DNA of 64,000 bases from Flavimaribacter sediminis (GTDB taxonomy: Bacteria > Pseudomonadota > Alphaproteobacteria > Rhizobiales > Rhizobiaceae). The stretch's first letter is position 1. Every line of letters begins with the position of its first letter. The notes beneath the pieces are model-generated. The model was given only the letters and a program-made list of their open reading frames with translations, was not told where the DNA came from and searched no databases. A program made the translations under genes and the position numbers. The stretch is taken from contig NZ_JAICBX010000001.1 in assembly GCF_019492055.1 (NCBI RefSeq), positions 124,001-188,000 on the forward strand, given 5' to 3'. This document shows positions 50,593 through 59,193 of this stretch, piece after piece.

Positions 50593-50660
50593 TTTTAGTC
50601 TGACTAAAAACCACTTGACAGAAAACAAAGTCGCCTTCATGATTTTTAGTGACACTAAAA
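50593..50660 (+). promoter_or_regulatory. Promoter between two identical TTTTAGT-N3-ACTAAAA operators
   Basis: Perfect 7-bp inverted repeats with 3-bp spacers lie at 50593-50609 and 50644-50660. TTGACA (50615-50620) and CATGAT (50638-50643), 17 bp apart, form the promoter between them; the second operator covers the start of transcription. Operator centres are 51 bp apart, close to five helical turns, which would suit cooperative binding or looping. The XRE-cupin regulator encoded next is the likely ligand. Confidence 0.8.
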
Positions 50661-50672
50661 CGGAGACGAATT

Positions 50673-51353
50673 TTGGTCCGATCCGCTGCAGCCGCCGCTC
50701 GTGAAAACGCGCATCATACGCTCGCCCAACGGCTGCGAGAACGCCGTCGGGAACTGGGACTGACGCTGAAAGCGGTCGCCGACGCATCCGGATTGTCGGT
50801 CGGTTTCATTTCCCAGATCGAACGCGGCATCGCGACGCCGTCGCTGAGTTCGCTGGTGGCGGTCTCGCGTATCCTCAAGGTCAATGTCGGCGACTTTCTG
50901 ACCCAGCCGAGAGGCGATGTGGTGACAAGGCAGGCCGAGCGGCCGGTCTATGCGATCAGCGAGAATTCTCTGACCTACGAGCGCATCTCCGCGTCCTTTC
51001 CGGGCAACATCCTGCGCAGCGTTATTATTCACGAGCCGCCCGGTCATCGGGGCGAGCCGATCTCCCATGAGGGAGAGGAGATGATGTATGTGCTGGAAGG
51101 CACGATCACCGTCGAACTCGACGGCGAACGCACGGTTCTGAAAGCCGGCGACTCCCTCCATTTCCCGTCCACGAGGGTGCATTCCACCTGGAATCACGGC
51201 AATGCGCCGGCGACAGTCCTGTGGACGGGCACGATGGACGTCTTTTGTGAAGAATCCACCATCCCGCTGCACAACGCCAATAACCCAGAAGGCCCGAAAC
51301 GGCCCAGGAAAAAGACCGAAACCCAATCCACCAACAGGGGAACCAGAAAATGA
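50673..51353 (+). CDS. XRE family regulator with C-terminal cupin domain
   Basis: 226 residues from TTG 50673, placed by GGAG seven bases upstream (GTG 50649 would read through the operator). Helix-turn-helix about residues 18-70 (LRERRRELGLTLKAVADASG, then LSVGFISQIERG), then a cupin from about 130 (HEPPGHRGEPISHEGEEMMY and the HFPSTRVHSTWNHG half). Such regulators bind a small amine or acid in the cupin. Its stop overlaps the next gene (ATGA), so it controls and belongs to the long ABC/hydantoinase operon. Confidence 0.93.
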   Translation: MVRSAAAAARENAHHTLAQRLRERRRELGLTLKAVADASGLSVGFISQIERGIATPSLSSLVAVSRILKVNVGDFLTQPRGDVVTRQAERPVYAISENSLTYERISASFPGNILRSVIIHEPPGHRGEPISHEGEEMMYVLEGTITVELDGERTVLKAGDSLHFPSTRVHSTWNHGNAPATVLWTGTMDVFCEESTIPLHNANNPEGPKRPRKKTETQSTNRGTRK

Positions 51354-52954
51354 AGATACTTGCACGGACACTCACCGCCGCGCTTCTTGGCGCGAGCACG
51401 CTGACGCTGGCGGCGGCAGCTCCCGCCCTAGCGGAAACCGTTCTGCGCCTCGACGAGGTCGCAGTCGGCGAACTCGACCCCGGAAAGGCGTCTGACTATG
51501 CGGATTCGATCCTCATGTTCAACGTCTACGACACGCTGGTCATCCCGGCGCAGGGCGCGCCCGGACATGTCCCGCATCTGGCCGAAAGCTGGTCGGCCGA
51601 CGGCGAGACCTTCACCTTCAAGCTGCGCGACGACGTGAAGTTTCAGAGCGGCAATCCCATGACCGCAGAAGACGTCGTCTTCTCGCTCGAACGCATGCAG
51701 GCGCTCGGCCAGGGGCTGTCCTATCTTTTCAATGTCGTCGAGAAAGCGGAAGCGATCGACGACACCACCGTCGCCTTCACGCTGAAGGAGCCCTATGCGC
51801 CTTTCATCGCATCGATGGTGCGTCTGCCGATCGTCGACAAGAAGCTGGTGATGGAAAATCTCGGCGACGGCGATGGCGAGATGAAGGACTGGGGTCAGGC
51901 CTTCCTTTCCGGCAACAGCGCCGGCTCCGGCGCCTATACGGTCTCCTCTCACAATCCGCAGCAGGAAACCGTCATGCAGAAGAACGCCGACTACTTCCTC
52001 GACATTCCGGACGCCGCGCCGGATACGGTGCGCCTTCGCTACGGACTCGAGCCTGCGACCGTTCGCACCCTGATCAGCCAGGGCGAACACGATATCTCCT
52101 CGCAATGGCTGCCGCCGGAAGTGCTCAAAGCCCTGGCCGACGACGGCGCGCAATTGCTGACGGAATCGGGAACCGGCGGCTTTTATGTCAAGATGAACAC
52201 GAAGAAGCCACCGCTTGACGATCCGGAATGCCGACTGGCGCTCTCCAAAGCCTTCGACTACGTCTCTGCCATCAAGATGATTGCGGTCACGCCTGACGTT
52301 TCGCAGGGCAGCCCGGCGACCGGCGCAATTCCTGTCGGCATGCTTGGCGCGAATCCATCGGACGATATCCTGACCTCCGACATGGATGCTGCGAAGAAGC
52401 ATCTGGACTCCTGCGAAATGGCTCCGGAGGATTTCAACCTTGAAATCTCCTGGATCGCCGAAGTGCCCCTGGAAGAGCGCTTCGCGCTGCTCATGCAGGC
52501 GAATTTCGCCCAGCTCGGCGTCAAGTCGGAAATCAAGAAAATGCCGTGGGCCCTGTTCGCAGAGCAGGTGTCGAAGCCGGAAAACACGCCGCATATTTCG
52601 CAGCTCTTCGTCAACGCCGTGACCGGCGATCCGGATACGCTTCTCTATGGCATGTATTTCTCCGACGCCGCCGGCACCTGGCAGTCGCCGGAATATCTCG
52701 ACGACGCCGAGGTCGACGAACTGCTGACGCAGGGACGCACGACCACCGACGAGGCTGGCCGCGCGGAAGCCTATAAAAAGCTGAATGCAAGGCTGATGGA
52801 AATCGCGCCGACGATTTACGGTTACGATCGCCAGTCGGTGTTCGCCGCCAGCGACCGCGTCAAGGTTCCGGCGCTGTCCGACCCGTCCAAGGCCTTCGGC
52901 CTCGACGGCATGGGCTTCACCTTTCGCCTGATGGAAATGCAGGAAGGAAGCTGA
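51350..52954 (+). CDS. ABC transporter substrate-binding protein, family 5 (peptide/opine type)
   Basis: 534 residues. Signal peptide about 1-26 (cut near ALAE). SBP_bac_5 signature LRDDVKFQSGNPMTAEDVVFS around 90. It binds peptides, opines or other N-containing ligands in the periplasm for the DppBCDF-like complex that follows. A strong hairpin at 52968-52989 lies just after it. Confidence 0.95.
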   Translation: MKILARTLTAALLGASTLTLAAAAPALAETVLRLDEVAVGELDPGKASDYADSILMFNVYDTLVIPAQGAPGHVPHLAESWSADGETFTFKLRDDVKFQSGNPMTAEDVVFSLERMQALGQGLSYLFNVVEKAEAIDDTTVAFTLKEPYAPFIASMVRLPIVDKKLVMENLGDGDGEMKDWGQAFLSGNSAGSGAYTVSSHNPQQETVMQKNADYFLDIPDAAPDTVRLRYGLEPATVRTLISQGEHDISSQWLPPEVLKALADDGAQLLTESGTGGFYVKMNTKKPPLDDPECRLALSKAFDYVSAIKMIAVTPDVSQGSPATGAIPVGMLGANPSDDILTSDMDAAKKHLDSCEMAPEDFNLEISWIAEVPLEERFALLMQANFAQLGVKSEIKKMPWALFAEQVSKPENTPHISQLFVNAVTGDPDTLLYGMYFSDAAGTWQSPEYLDDAEVDELLTQGRTTTDEAGRAEAYKKLNARLMEIAPTIYGYDRQSVFAASDRVKVPALSDPSKAFGLDGMGFTFRLMEMQEGS

Positions 52955-52967
52955 TCCGGCTTCAGTT

Positions 52968-52989
52968 CGGCCGGCCTCAGGGCCGGCCG
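52968..52989. other. Intercistronic hairpin after the binding-protein gene
   Basis: CGGCCGGCC-TCAG-GGCCGGCCG is a perfect 9-bp GC-rich stem with a 4-nt loop, in the 98-bp gap before the first permease gene. No T-run follows. Such stems commonly protect the binding-protein part of a transporter mRNA and raise its level over that of the permeases. Confidence 0.7.
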
Positions 52990-53052
52990 GCGTCTGGATA
53001 AACCCGTGGCGGCAAACCCGCCGCGCCTTTTCCTGTTGACAGAAGAAGTTTG

Positions 53053-54084
53053 ATGTCACCCGTCGTCCGGCTCCTTGCGAAGCGGCTTTCGATATCGGTC
53101 ATCGTGCTGATCGGCGTATCCATGCTGATCTTCATGATCGCCCGGGTCATACCGGGTGACCCCGCGCGCATCGCGCTCGGGCCGAACGCGACGGCCGAGC
53201 AGGTGGAGCAACTCAGACAGAAGCTGCATCTGGAGGATCCGATCTGGGTCCAGTACGGCTATTTCTTGCGCAACCTGGCGCATGGCGATCTCGGAATATC
53301 GCTGTACACGAACCGGCCGGTGACGACCGACATCGCCCAGTTTCTGCCAGCCACGCTCGAACTCGTCTTCGTCGCCGGCGTCTTCATGGTGGGCCTCGGC
53401 ATTCCACTCGGCATTCTCTCGGCGCGCTATCGCGGCCGCATGGCCGATAATCTCATTCGCGTCGTCTCGCTGCTCGGTGTCTCTGCGCCCAGTTTTGTCT
53501 GGGCGGTTATCCTTATGTTGCTCTTTGCGTTTTTCCTGCCGCTCTTCCCGATTGCAGGCCAGATTTCCGACACGATACCGACGCCGCATCGCGTTACCGG
53601 CTTCCTGCTTGTGGATTCCCTGCTCGACGGCGATTTCACGGCCTTCTTCAACGCGTTGCATCACATTATTTTGCCGGCCTTCGCATTGGCGCTCTCGGGC
53701 ATCGGCCAGGCGGCGCGGCTAACCCGCGCCAACATGGTCGAAACCTATGACAAGCCCTACATCGAAATGGCTGAATCCTACGGTTTCGCGCCAGGGCGCA
53801 TCGCCAACAAGTTCGCCTTCCGGCCGTCGCTGATTCCTTCGCTGACGATCATCGGCCTCGATTTCGCGGCGATGCTCGGCAACGCCTTCCTGGTCGAGGC
53901 GGTGTTCGCCTGGCCGGGGCTGTCGCGTTACGGCGTGCAGGTGATCCTGCGCAAGGATCTCAACGCCATCGTCGGCACGGTGCTTGTCATCTCGGCGATG
54001 TTCCTGATCGTCAACATCATCGTTGATCTGCTGATCGCCTACATCAATCCGCGCATCAGGCTCGCGAATGGAGGTCGCTCATGA
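53053..54084 (+). CDS. ABC transporter permease (DppB/OppB family)
   Basis: 343 residues from ATG 53053. N-terminal LLAKRLSISVIVLIGVSMLIF and IPGDPARIALG are DppB features; six membrane segments and the EAA loop EMAESYGFAPGRIANKFAFR near 237. Stop overlaps the next permease start. Confidence 0.95.
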   Translation: MSPVVRLLAKRLSISVIVLIGVSMLIFMIARVIPGDPARIALGPNATAEQVEQLRQKLHLEDPIWVQYGYFLRNLAHGDLGISLYTNRPVTTDIAQFLPATLELVFVAGVFMVGLGIPLGILSARYRGRMADNLIRVVSLLGVSAPSFVWAVILMLLFAFFLPLFPIAGQISDTIPTPHRVTGFLLVDSLLDGDFTAFFNALHHIILPAFALALSGIGQAARLTRANMVETYDKPYIEMAESYGFAPGRIANKFAFRPSLIPSLTIIGLDFAAMLGNAFLVEAVFAWPGLSRYGVQVILRKDLNAIVGTVLVISAMFLIVNIIVDLLIAYINPRIRLANGGRS

Positions 54085-54914
54085 GGCGGACCTTCCTCAT
54101 TCTGGCGTCCAATCCGATGTCGCTGTTCGGGCTGTTCCTGATCGGCGTCGTCGTCTTCTCGGCAGTGTTCGCCGATTTCATTGCGCCTTTTCCCGAGCAT
54201 CGCGGCGCCGTGGTGGATTTCACCAATTTCAACCAGCCGCCGCACTGGCCGAACATCTTCGGCACCGACCTTGTCGGGCGCGACCTGTTTTCCCGTATTA
54301 TCTACGCCTACCGCATTTCATTGATGCTCGGCGTCGTGGTTCTGTCGATCGCAGTGCCGATCGGCGTGACTGTCGGGCTCGCCGCGGGCTATCTTGGCGG
54401 CTGGGTCGATTTCATCCTCATGCGGTTGACTGACGTGTTCCTGTCGGTCCCGCCGCTGGTGCTCGCCATGGCGATCATGGGCGTGCTGGAGCCGACGCTG
54501 ACAAACGGCATGCTGGCGGTGACGGCGATGTGGTGGCCCTGGTACGCCAGGCTTGTCTACAACGTCACGCGGTCGGAAGCGCAGGAAGGCTATGTGCTTG
54601 CGGCGCAGATCATCGGCGCGTCGCGGCTCCACATCATGTTCATGGAAATCCTGCCGAACTGCGTGCCGTCGATCGTCACCAAGATGACGCTGGATCTGGG
54701 TTTCGTTATCCTGATCGCCTCGTCGCTGTCCTTCCTTGGCCTCGGCGTGCAGGCGCCGACGCCGGATCTTGGATCGATGGTCGCCGAAGGCGGCAACTAC
54801 CTGCCGGACAGCTGGTGGCTGACGGTGTTTCCGTCTCTGGCGATCCTGATCGCGGTGTTCGGCTTCAACCTCGTCGGCGACGCGCTGCGGCAAGTGCTGG
54901 GGAGCGATCAATGA
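54081..54914 (+). CDS. ABC transporter permease (DppC/OppC family)
   Basis: 277 residues. HWPNIFGTDLVGRDLFSRIIY near 54 is the DppC N-terminal signature; EAA loop AAQIIGASRLHIMFMEILPN near 174; late GLGVQAPTPDLGSMVAEG. Forms the channel with the DppB-like subunit. ATGA overlaps on both sides. Confidence 0.95.
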   Translation: MRRTFLILASNPMSLFGLFLIGVVVFSAVFADFIAPFPEHRGAVVDFTNFNQPPHWPNIFGTDLVGRDLFSRIIYAYRISLMLGVVVLSIAVPIGVTVGLAAGYLGGWVDFILMRLTDVFLSVPPLVLAMAIMGVLEPTLTNGMLAVTAMWWPWYARLVYNVTRSEAQEGYVLAAQIIGASRLHIMFMEILPNCVPSIVTKMTLDLGFVILIASSLSFLGLGVQAPTPDLGSMVAEGGNYLPDSWWLTVFPSLAILIAVFGFNLVGDALRQVLGSDQ

Positions 54915-55789
54915 CGGCGCTTCTCGACATTCGCGACCTGACGCTCTCCTTCCGCGGCGTTGAAGGCGAGAACCGGGTGCTGCACGGCATATCGCTGAAT
55001 GTCGCCAAGGGCGAGAAAGTGGCGCTCGTCGGGGAAAGCGGTTCCGGAAAATCAGTGACGGCCCGCATTATTCTGGGGCTTCTGCAGGAACAGCGCTCGA
55101 CCCGCGTTTCCGGAGCCGTCGAATTCGACGGACAGGATCTGGAGGCGATGCCCGCGAAGGCGCGCCACAGGCTGCGCGGAACCGACATTTCGATGATCTT
55201 CCAGGATCCGACCTCGTCACTCAATCCGGTCTATCCGGTCGATGTGCAGTTCCACGAGGTGCTGAAACGCCGCAACCCGAAGATCACGCGGGCCGCGGCG
55301 CGCGAACGCGCAGCCGATGCTCTGCGCGACGTTTCGATCGACGATGCGAAACGGGTGCTCGATTCCTATTCGTTCCAGCTCTCCGGCGGCATGAACCAGC
55401 GGGTGATGATCGCCATGGCGCTCGCCAACGAGCCGAAGCTGCTGATCGCCGACGAACCCGGAACAGCGCTTGATGTCACGGTGCAGGCGCAGACCCTGCA
55501 CCTGATGCGCGATCTCGTCGAACGCAAGCACACTTCGGTTCTGTTCATTTCCCACAATCTGGGCGTGGTGCGCGAATTCGCCGACCGGGTCTATGTGATC
55601 TACAAGGGCAATATCGTGGAGGAGGGGCCGACCCACGCGCTCTTTTCCGATCCCGGACATCCCTATACACGCGCCTTGATGGCGGCCGTTCCGAAGATCA
55701 CCGGCGGCGGCATACCGGAAATCCCGGACCGGTCCGAGAGTTTCTCCGAGCCGATCGTCGTGCACCCGGCGACAGAGGCTTCCTCATGA
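54911..55789 (+). CDS. ABC transporter ATP-binding protein (DppD/OppD family)
   Basis: 292 residues from ATG 54911. Walker A GESGSGKS, signature LSGGMNQR (note Met where many have Gln), Walker B LLIADEPGTALDVT, and the C-terminal oligopeptide segment YTRALMAAVPKITGG. No FeS Cys pattern is seen at the end. Couples ATP hydrolysis to import. Confidence 0.95.
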   Translation: MTALLDIRDLTLSFRGVEGENRVLHGISLNVAKGEKVALVGESGSGKSVTARIILGLLQEQRSTRVSGAVEFDGQDLEAMPAKARHRLRGTDISMIFQDPTSSLNPVYPVDVQFHEVLKRRNPKITRAAARERAADALRDVSIDDAKRVLDSYSFQLSGGMNQRVMIAMALANEPKLLIADEPGTALDVTVQAQTLHLMRDLVERKHTSVLFISHNLGVVREFADRVYVIYKGNIVEEGPTHALFSDPGHPYTRALMAAVPKITGGGIPEIPDRSESFSEPIVVHPATEASS

Positions 55790-56613
55790 GCGCCGTCGAT
55801 CAAACCGCGCCTGTTTTCGACGTGCGAAACGTCTCCAAAACCTTCGTGAGTGGCGAGCACCGGGTCAAGGCGCTGGAGTCCGTCTCGCTTAAGGTGATGC
55901 GCGGCCAGTGCCTGGCTGTGGTCGGCGAAAGCGGATCCGGCAAGAGCACGCTCGCCAATCTGCTGCTCGGCATTCACCAGCCGACGACGGGCGATCTCTA
56001 TCTCGATGGAAACCTTCTTCCGGGTCATCGCACGCTGCCGCTCCGGCGGATGATCCAGCTCGTGCAGCAGAACCCGCTCTCCTCGCTCAATCCGAGGCGA
56101 ACGGTCGGCGCCTCGCTGAGGCTGGCGCTCGATGTCCACGACATTGGAGACCGCCAGGGGCGCAAGGAGCGGGTTGGCGCGCTGCTCGAAGAGGTCGGCC
56201 TGCCGGCCGATTTCGCCTCGCGCTATCCCGCGGCGCTGTCCGGCGGCCAGCGCCAGCGCGTGGCCGTCGCCCGGGCGCTCGCCTGCGAGCCGGAGATCGT
56301 CGTGCTCGACGAACCGACGTCGGCGCTCGACGTGCTGGTGCAGGCCCGCGTTCTGCGCATGCTCGACGAACTGCGGCGCCGCCGCGACCTGACCTATGTG
56401 TTCATCACCCATGATCTGGGTGTGGTCCGCAATATCGCGGACCGTGTCGCCGTCTTCGAAAAGGGGAGACTCGTCGAGGAATCCGACACGGAAACGATCT
56501 TCACAAATCCTGCAAACCCCTACACGCGACGCCTGATCTCGGCCATTCCAATCGTCTCGGACGAGGAGGAGACCCTGCGCCGCTCCCTGATGGAGGAAAC
56601 GAATGACGGTTGA
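55786..56613 (+). CDS. ABC transporter ATP-binding protein (DppF/OppF family)
   Basis: 275 residues. Walker A GESGSGKST near 46, QNPLSSLNPRRTV, signature LSGGQRQRVAVARAL, Walker B IVVLDEPTSALDV and the C-terminal NPYTRRLISAIP. Partner of the DppD-like ATPase. Its end overlaps the GAF-protein start by 11 nt. Confidence 0.95.
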   Translation: MSAVDQTAPVFDVRNVSKTFVSGEHRVKALESVSLKVMRGQCLAVVGESGSGKSTLANLLLGIHQPTTGDLYLDGNLLPGHRTLPLRRMIQLVQQNPLSSLNPRRTVGASLRLALDVHDIGDRQGRKERVGALLEEVGLPADFASRYPAALSGGQRQRVAVARALACEPEIVVLDEPTSALDVLVQARVLRMLDELRRRRDLTYVFITHDLGVVRNIADRVAVFEKGRLVEESDTETIFTNPANPYTRRLISAIPIVSDEEETLRRSLMEETNDG

Positions 56614-57112
56614 AGGACTGTTCGACGCGTTCTACCGGTCGACCGCGAATTCCGGCGATGAAACCGGCGCTTTCGCGGCTCTGGAGACGCTGGCCGACGA
56701 GGTCGTCGGCGCCAAGCTGTTCACCCTGATGACGTTTGATCGCGCGTCGGGCGAGGCGCGGCGGCTCTACAGCAACATGCCGGACGCCTATCCGATCTCC
56801 GGCAAGAAGGCCATGGACAGCAGTGACTGGAGCCGTCAGGTCCTGGATGGCCGGCAGAGCTTCGTCGCAAACGATATCGAGGGCATTGCGGCAGTCTTCC
56901 CCGATCATGAACTGATCCGGTCGCTCGGCTGCGAATCCGTCGTCAACATTCCCGTCGAAGTCTGCGGCGAGGTTCTCGGCACGATCAACTGTCTTCACGA
57001 GAGGGACTATTACAACGCAGAGAGGGTGCAGGCGGCCGGGGCGCTGAAATTGCCGGGCTCGATCTGCTTTCTCCTGCAACGATTAATCGAAAACAATGGA
57101 GTTCAGCAATGA
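56603..57112 (+). CDS. GAF domain-containing protein
   Basis: 169 residues forming one GAF domain (about 22-160). Conserved tract FPDHELIRSLGCESVVNIPVEV...GEVLGTINCLHE resembles stand-alone GAF proteins of unknown function. It has Cys110, Cys121, Cys130 and Cys155; the spacing does not fit free-methionine-sulfoxide reductase. No HTH, kinase or cyclase domain is attached. Tightly embedded: overlaps the ATPase gene before it and the HyuA gene after it (ATGA). It may sense or modify the transported compound; function unknown. Confidence 0.85.
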   Translation: MTVEGLFDAFYRSTANSGDETGAFAALETLADEVVGAKLFTLMTFDRASGEARRLYSNMPDAYPISGKKAMDSSDWSRQVLDGRQSFVANDIEGIAAVFPDHELIRSLGCESVVNIPVEVCGEVLGTINCLHERDYYNAERVQAAGALKLPGSICFLLQRLIENNGVQQ

Positions 57113-59181
57113 CGGGCTCAACCATGCGGGTTGCGACGGATGTCGGAGGAACGTTCACCGATCTTGTCTGTTTCGAGACAGATGAAAACGGCAATGCGAC
57201 CATTCGGACCGCAAAATCGGACACGACGCCGCCGAATTTCGAACAGGGCGTGCTGAACGTTCTGGAAAAGGGCGGCGTCGACCCCGCCGGGATCGATTTT
57301 CTCGCCCACGGCACCACCGTCGTCATCAATGCGCTGACCGAGCGCAAGGGCGTCAAGGTCGGCCTGATCACCACGGACGGCTTCCGCGACATTCTCGAGA
57401 TCGCGCGCGGCAACCGGCCCGATTTCTTCAATCTCCACTATCGCAAGCCTGCGCCCTTCGTGCAGCGCTATCTGCGCCGCGAACTGCCCGGCCGCATGAG
57501 CTACAAGGGCGAGGAACTTAAACCCCTCGACATGTCGGGCCTCGGCGCGATCCTGGACGATTTCCGCGCTGAAGGCGTTGAAGCCGTTGCGGTGTGCTTC
57601 CTGCATTCCTACGCCAATCCGGCGCACGAACAGGCCGTTGTCGCAGAGATTGCGAAACTGTGGCCCGAGGCGTCCGTCGTGTCGTCGCACCAGATTACCC
57701 GCGAATGGCGCGAGTACGAACGCACCAATACGGCGGTGCTTTCGGCCTACGTCCAGCCGACGGCGGAGCGCTACCTGAAACGGCTGCAGGACGGGCTCGC
57801 CGGACGCGGATTTTCGGGCAGCCCCTATATCATGCAGTCCAATTGCGGCGTGGATTCGCTGGAAGCGGTGTCGCGCATTCCCATCACGATGGTGGAATCC
57901 GGTCCGGCGTCCGGTTTCTGGGGCGCGGCGGAACTCGGCAAGCTGATCGGCGAGACCAACGTGCTCGCCCTCGATATTGGCGGCACGACCGCCAAGTGCT
58001 CGCTGATCGAGGACGGTCAGGTCAAGATCATGACCGACTACTGGATCGAGCGCGACCGAACCTCGGCCGGCTATCCGATCATGGTGCCGGTCGTCGATCT
58101 AGTCGAGATCGGCAATGGCGGCGGTTCGATCGCATGGGTCGACGATTTCGGCAAGCTGCATGTCGGTCCGCAATCGGCGGGCGCGCTGCCGGGACCGGCC
58201 GCCTACGGCAAGGGCGGAACGGAAGCGACCACCACGGACGCCAATTTGTGGCTCGGCCGGATCAACAAGGATTATTTCTGTGGCGGCGCGATCGACGCCG
58301 ACATGGAATCCGCGGGCCGCGCCATCGAGGCGGTCGCCGACAAACTTGGCGTCGATGCGGCGGAAGCCGCCCGCGGCATCGTGCGCATCGCCAACAACAA
58401 CATGGTCAACGCGCTGAAACTCGTCTCGCTCAATCGTGGTTTCGACCCGCGCGACTTTACACTGGTCGCCTTCGGCGGCGGCGGCGCCATGCACGCTGTT
58501 GCGCTTGCCTCTGAACTCGGCGTCAAGAAGGTCGTCGTGCCGGCGGGCGCCTCCGTCTTTTCGGCCTGGGGCATGATGATGTCGGACCTGCGTCGCGACT
58601 ATTTCATCACCCGGCTGGTGGATCTGGAAGCGGGTGGGGCGGACAGCATCGAGTCCCTGTTCGCCGAAACCGAAGAAGGCGCCCGCAGGCAGTTCGCCGA
58701 CGAGGGGATCGATCCGGCGAAGGTCACCTTCCTGCGCTACGGCAAGTTCCGCTATCAGAACCAGGAACACACGACGGAAGTGCTGCTTCCCGAAGGCAAG
58801 GTGACCGATGCGGAACTCGCGAAGATCCGCGATCTGTTCCACGAAACCTACGAGCGGGAATACACCTACCGGCTCGATGCGCCGGTCGAGATGGTCGGCA
58901 TCCATCTCGTCGCCTCCGCCGAGGTCGGCAAGCTGACCATGAAGCCGGAGACGCTGGGCGACGCCGACGCATCCGCCGCGCTGAAAGGCCGGCGCGAGGT
59001 CGATTTCGCGCTCGAAGGCAGCCACGACAGCGCGATCTATGACGGGTTGAAGCTGAAGCCGGGGATGAAGTTCACCGGTCCTGCGATCATCGAGGATCCG
59101 GGCACGACCGTCGTCATCAATCCGGGTTGCGGCGTCGACATCGACGCGTACGGCAATATCCACATCGACATGAAGTCCTGA
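57109..59181 (+). CDS. Hydantoinase/oxoprolinase subunit A (HyuA family)
   Basis: 690 residues. N-terminal DVGGTFTDLVCFE phosphate loop and LDIGGTTAKCSLIED near 286 give the ASKHA ATPase core; FGGGGAMHA near 458 is also typical. The A subunit uses ATP to activate a cyclic amide (hydantoin, oxoproline, lactam) for hydrolysis with HyuB. The length agrees with N-methylhydantoinase A/acetone-carboxylase-like A subunits. Confidence 0.94.
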   Translation: MTGSTMRVATDVGGTFTDLVCFETDENGNATIRTAKSDTTPPNFEQGVLNVLEKGGVDPAGIDFLAHGTTVVINALTERKGVKVGLITTDGFRDILEIARGNRPDFFNLHYRKPAPFVQRYLRRELPGRMSYKGEELKPLDMSGLGAILDDFRAEGVEAVAVCFLHSYANPAHEQAVVAEIAKLWPEASVVSSHQITREWREYERTNTAVLSAYVQPTAERYLKRLQDGLAGRGFSGSPYIMQSNCGVDSLEAVSRIPITMVESGPASGFWGAAELGKLIGETNVLALDIGGTTAKCSLIEDGQVKIMTDYWIERDRTSAGYPIMVPVVDLVEIGNGGGSIAWVDDFGKLHVGPQSAGALPGPAAYGKGGTEATTTDANLWLGRINKDYFCGGAIDADMESAGRAIEAVADKLGVDAAEAARGIVRIANNNMVNALKLVSLNRGFDPRDFTLVAFGGGGAMHAVALASELGVKKVVVPAGASVFSAWGMMMSDLRRDYFITRLVDLEAGGADSIESLFAETEEGARRQFADEGIDPAKVTFLRYGKFRYQNQEHTTEVLLPEGKVTDAELAKIRDLFHETYEREYTYRLDAPVEMVGIHLVASAEVGKLTMKPETLGDADASAALKGRREVDFALEGSHDSAIYDGLKLKPGMKFTGPAIIEDPGTTVVINPGCGVDIDAYGNIHIDMKS

Positions 59182-59193
59182 GGGAGGCGTATT

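Noticed and set aside
56603-57112. GAF protein as free methionine-(R)-sulfoxide reductase
   Set aside because: Cys spacing (110, 121, 130) differs from the catalytic Cys pattern of that family.
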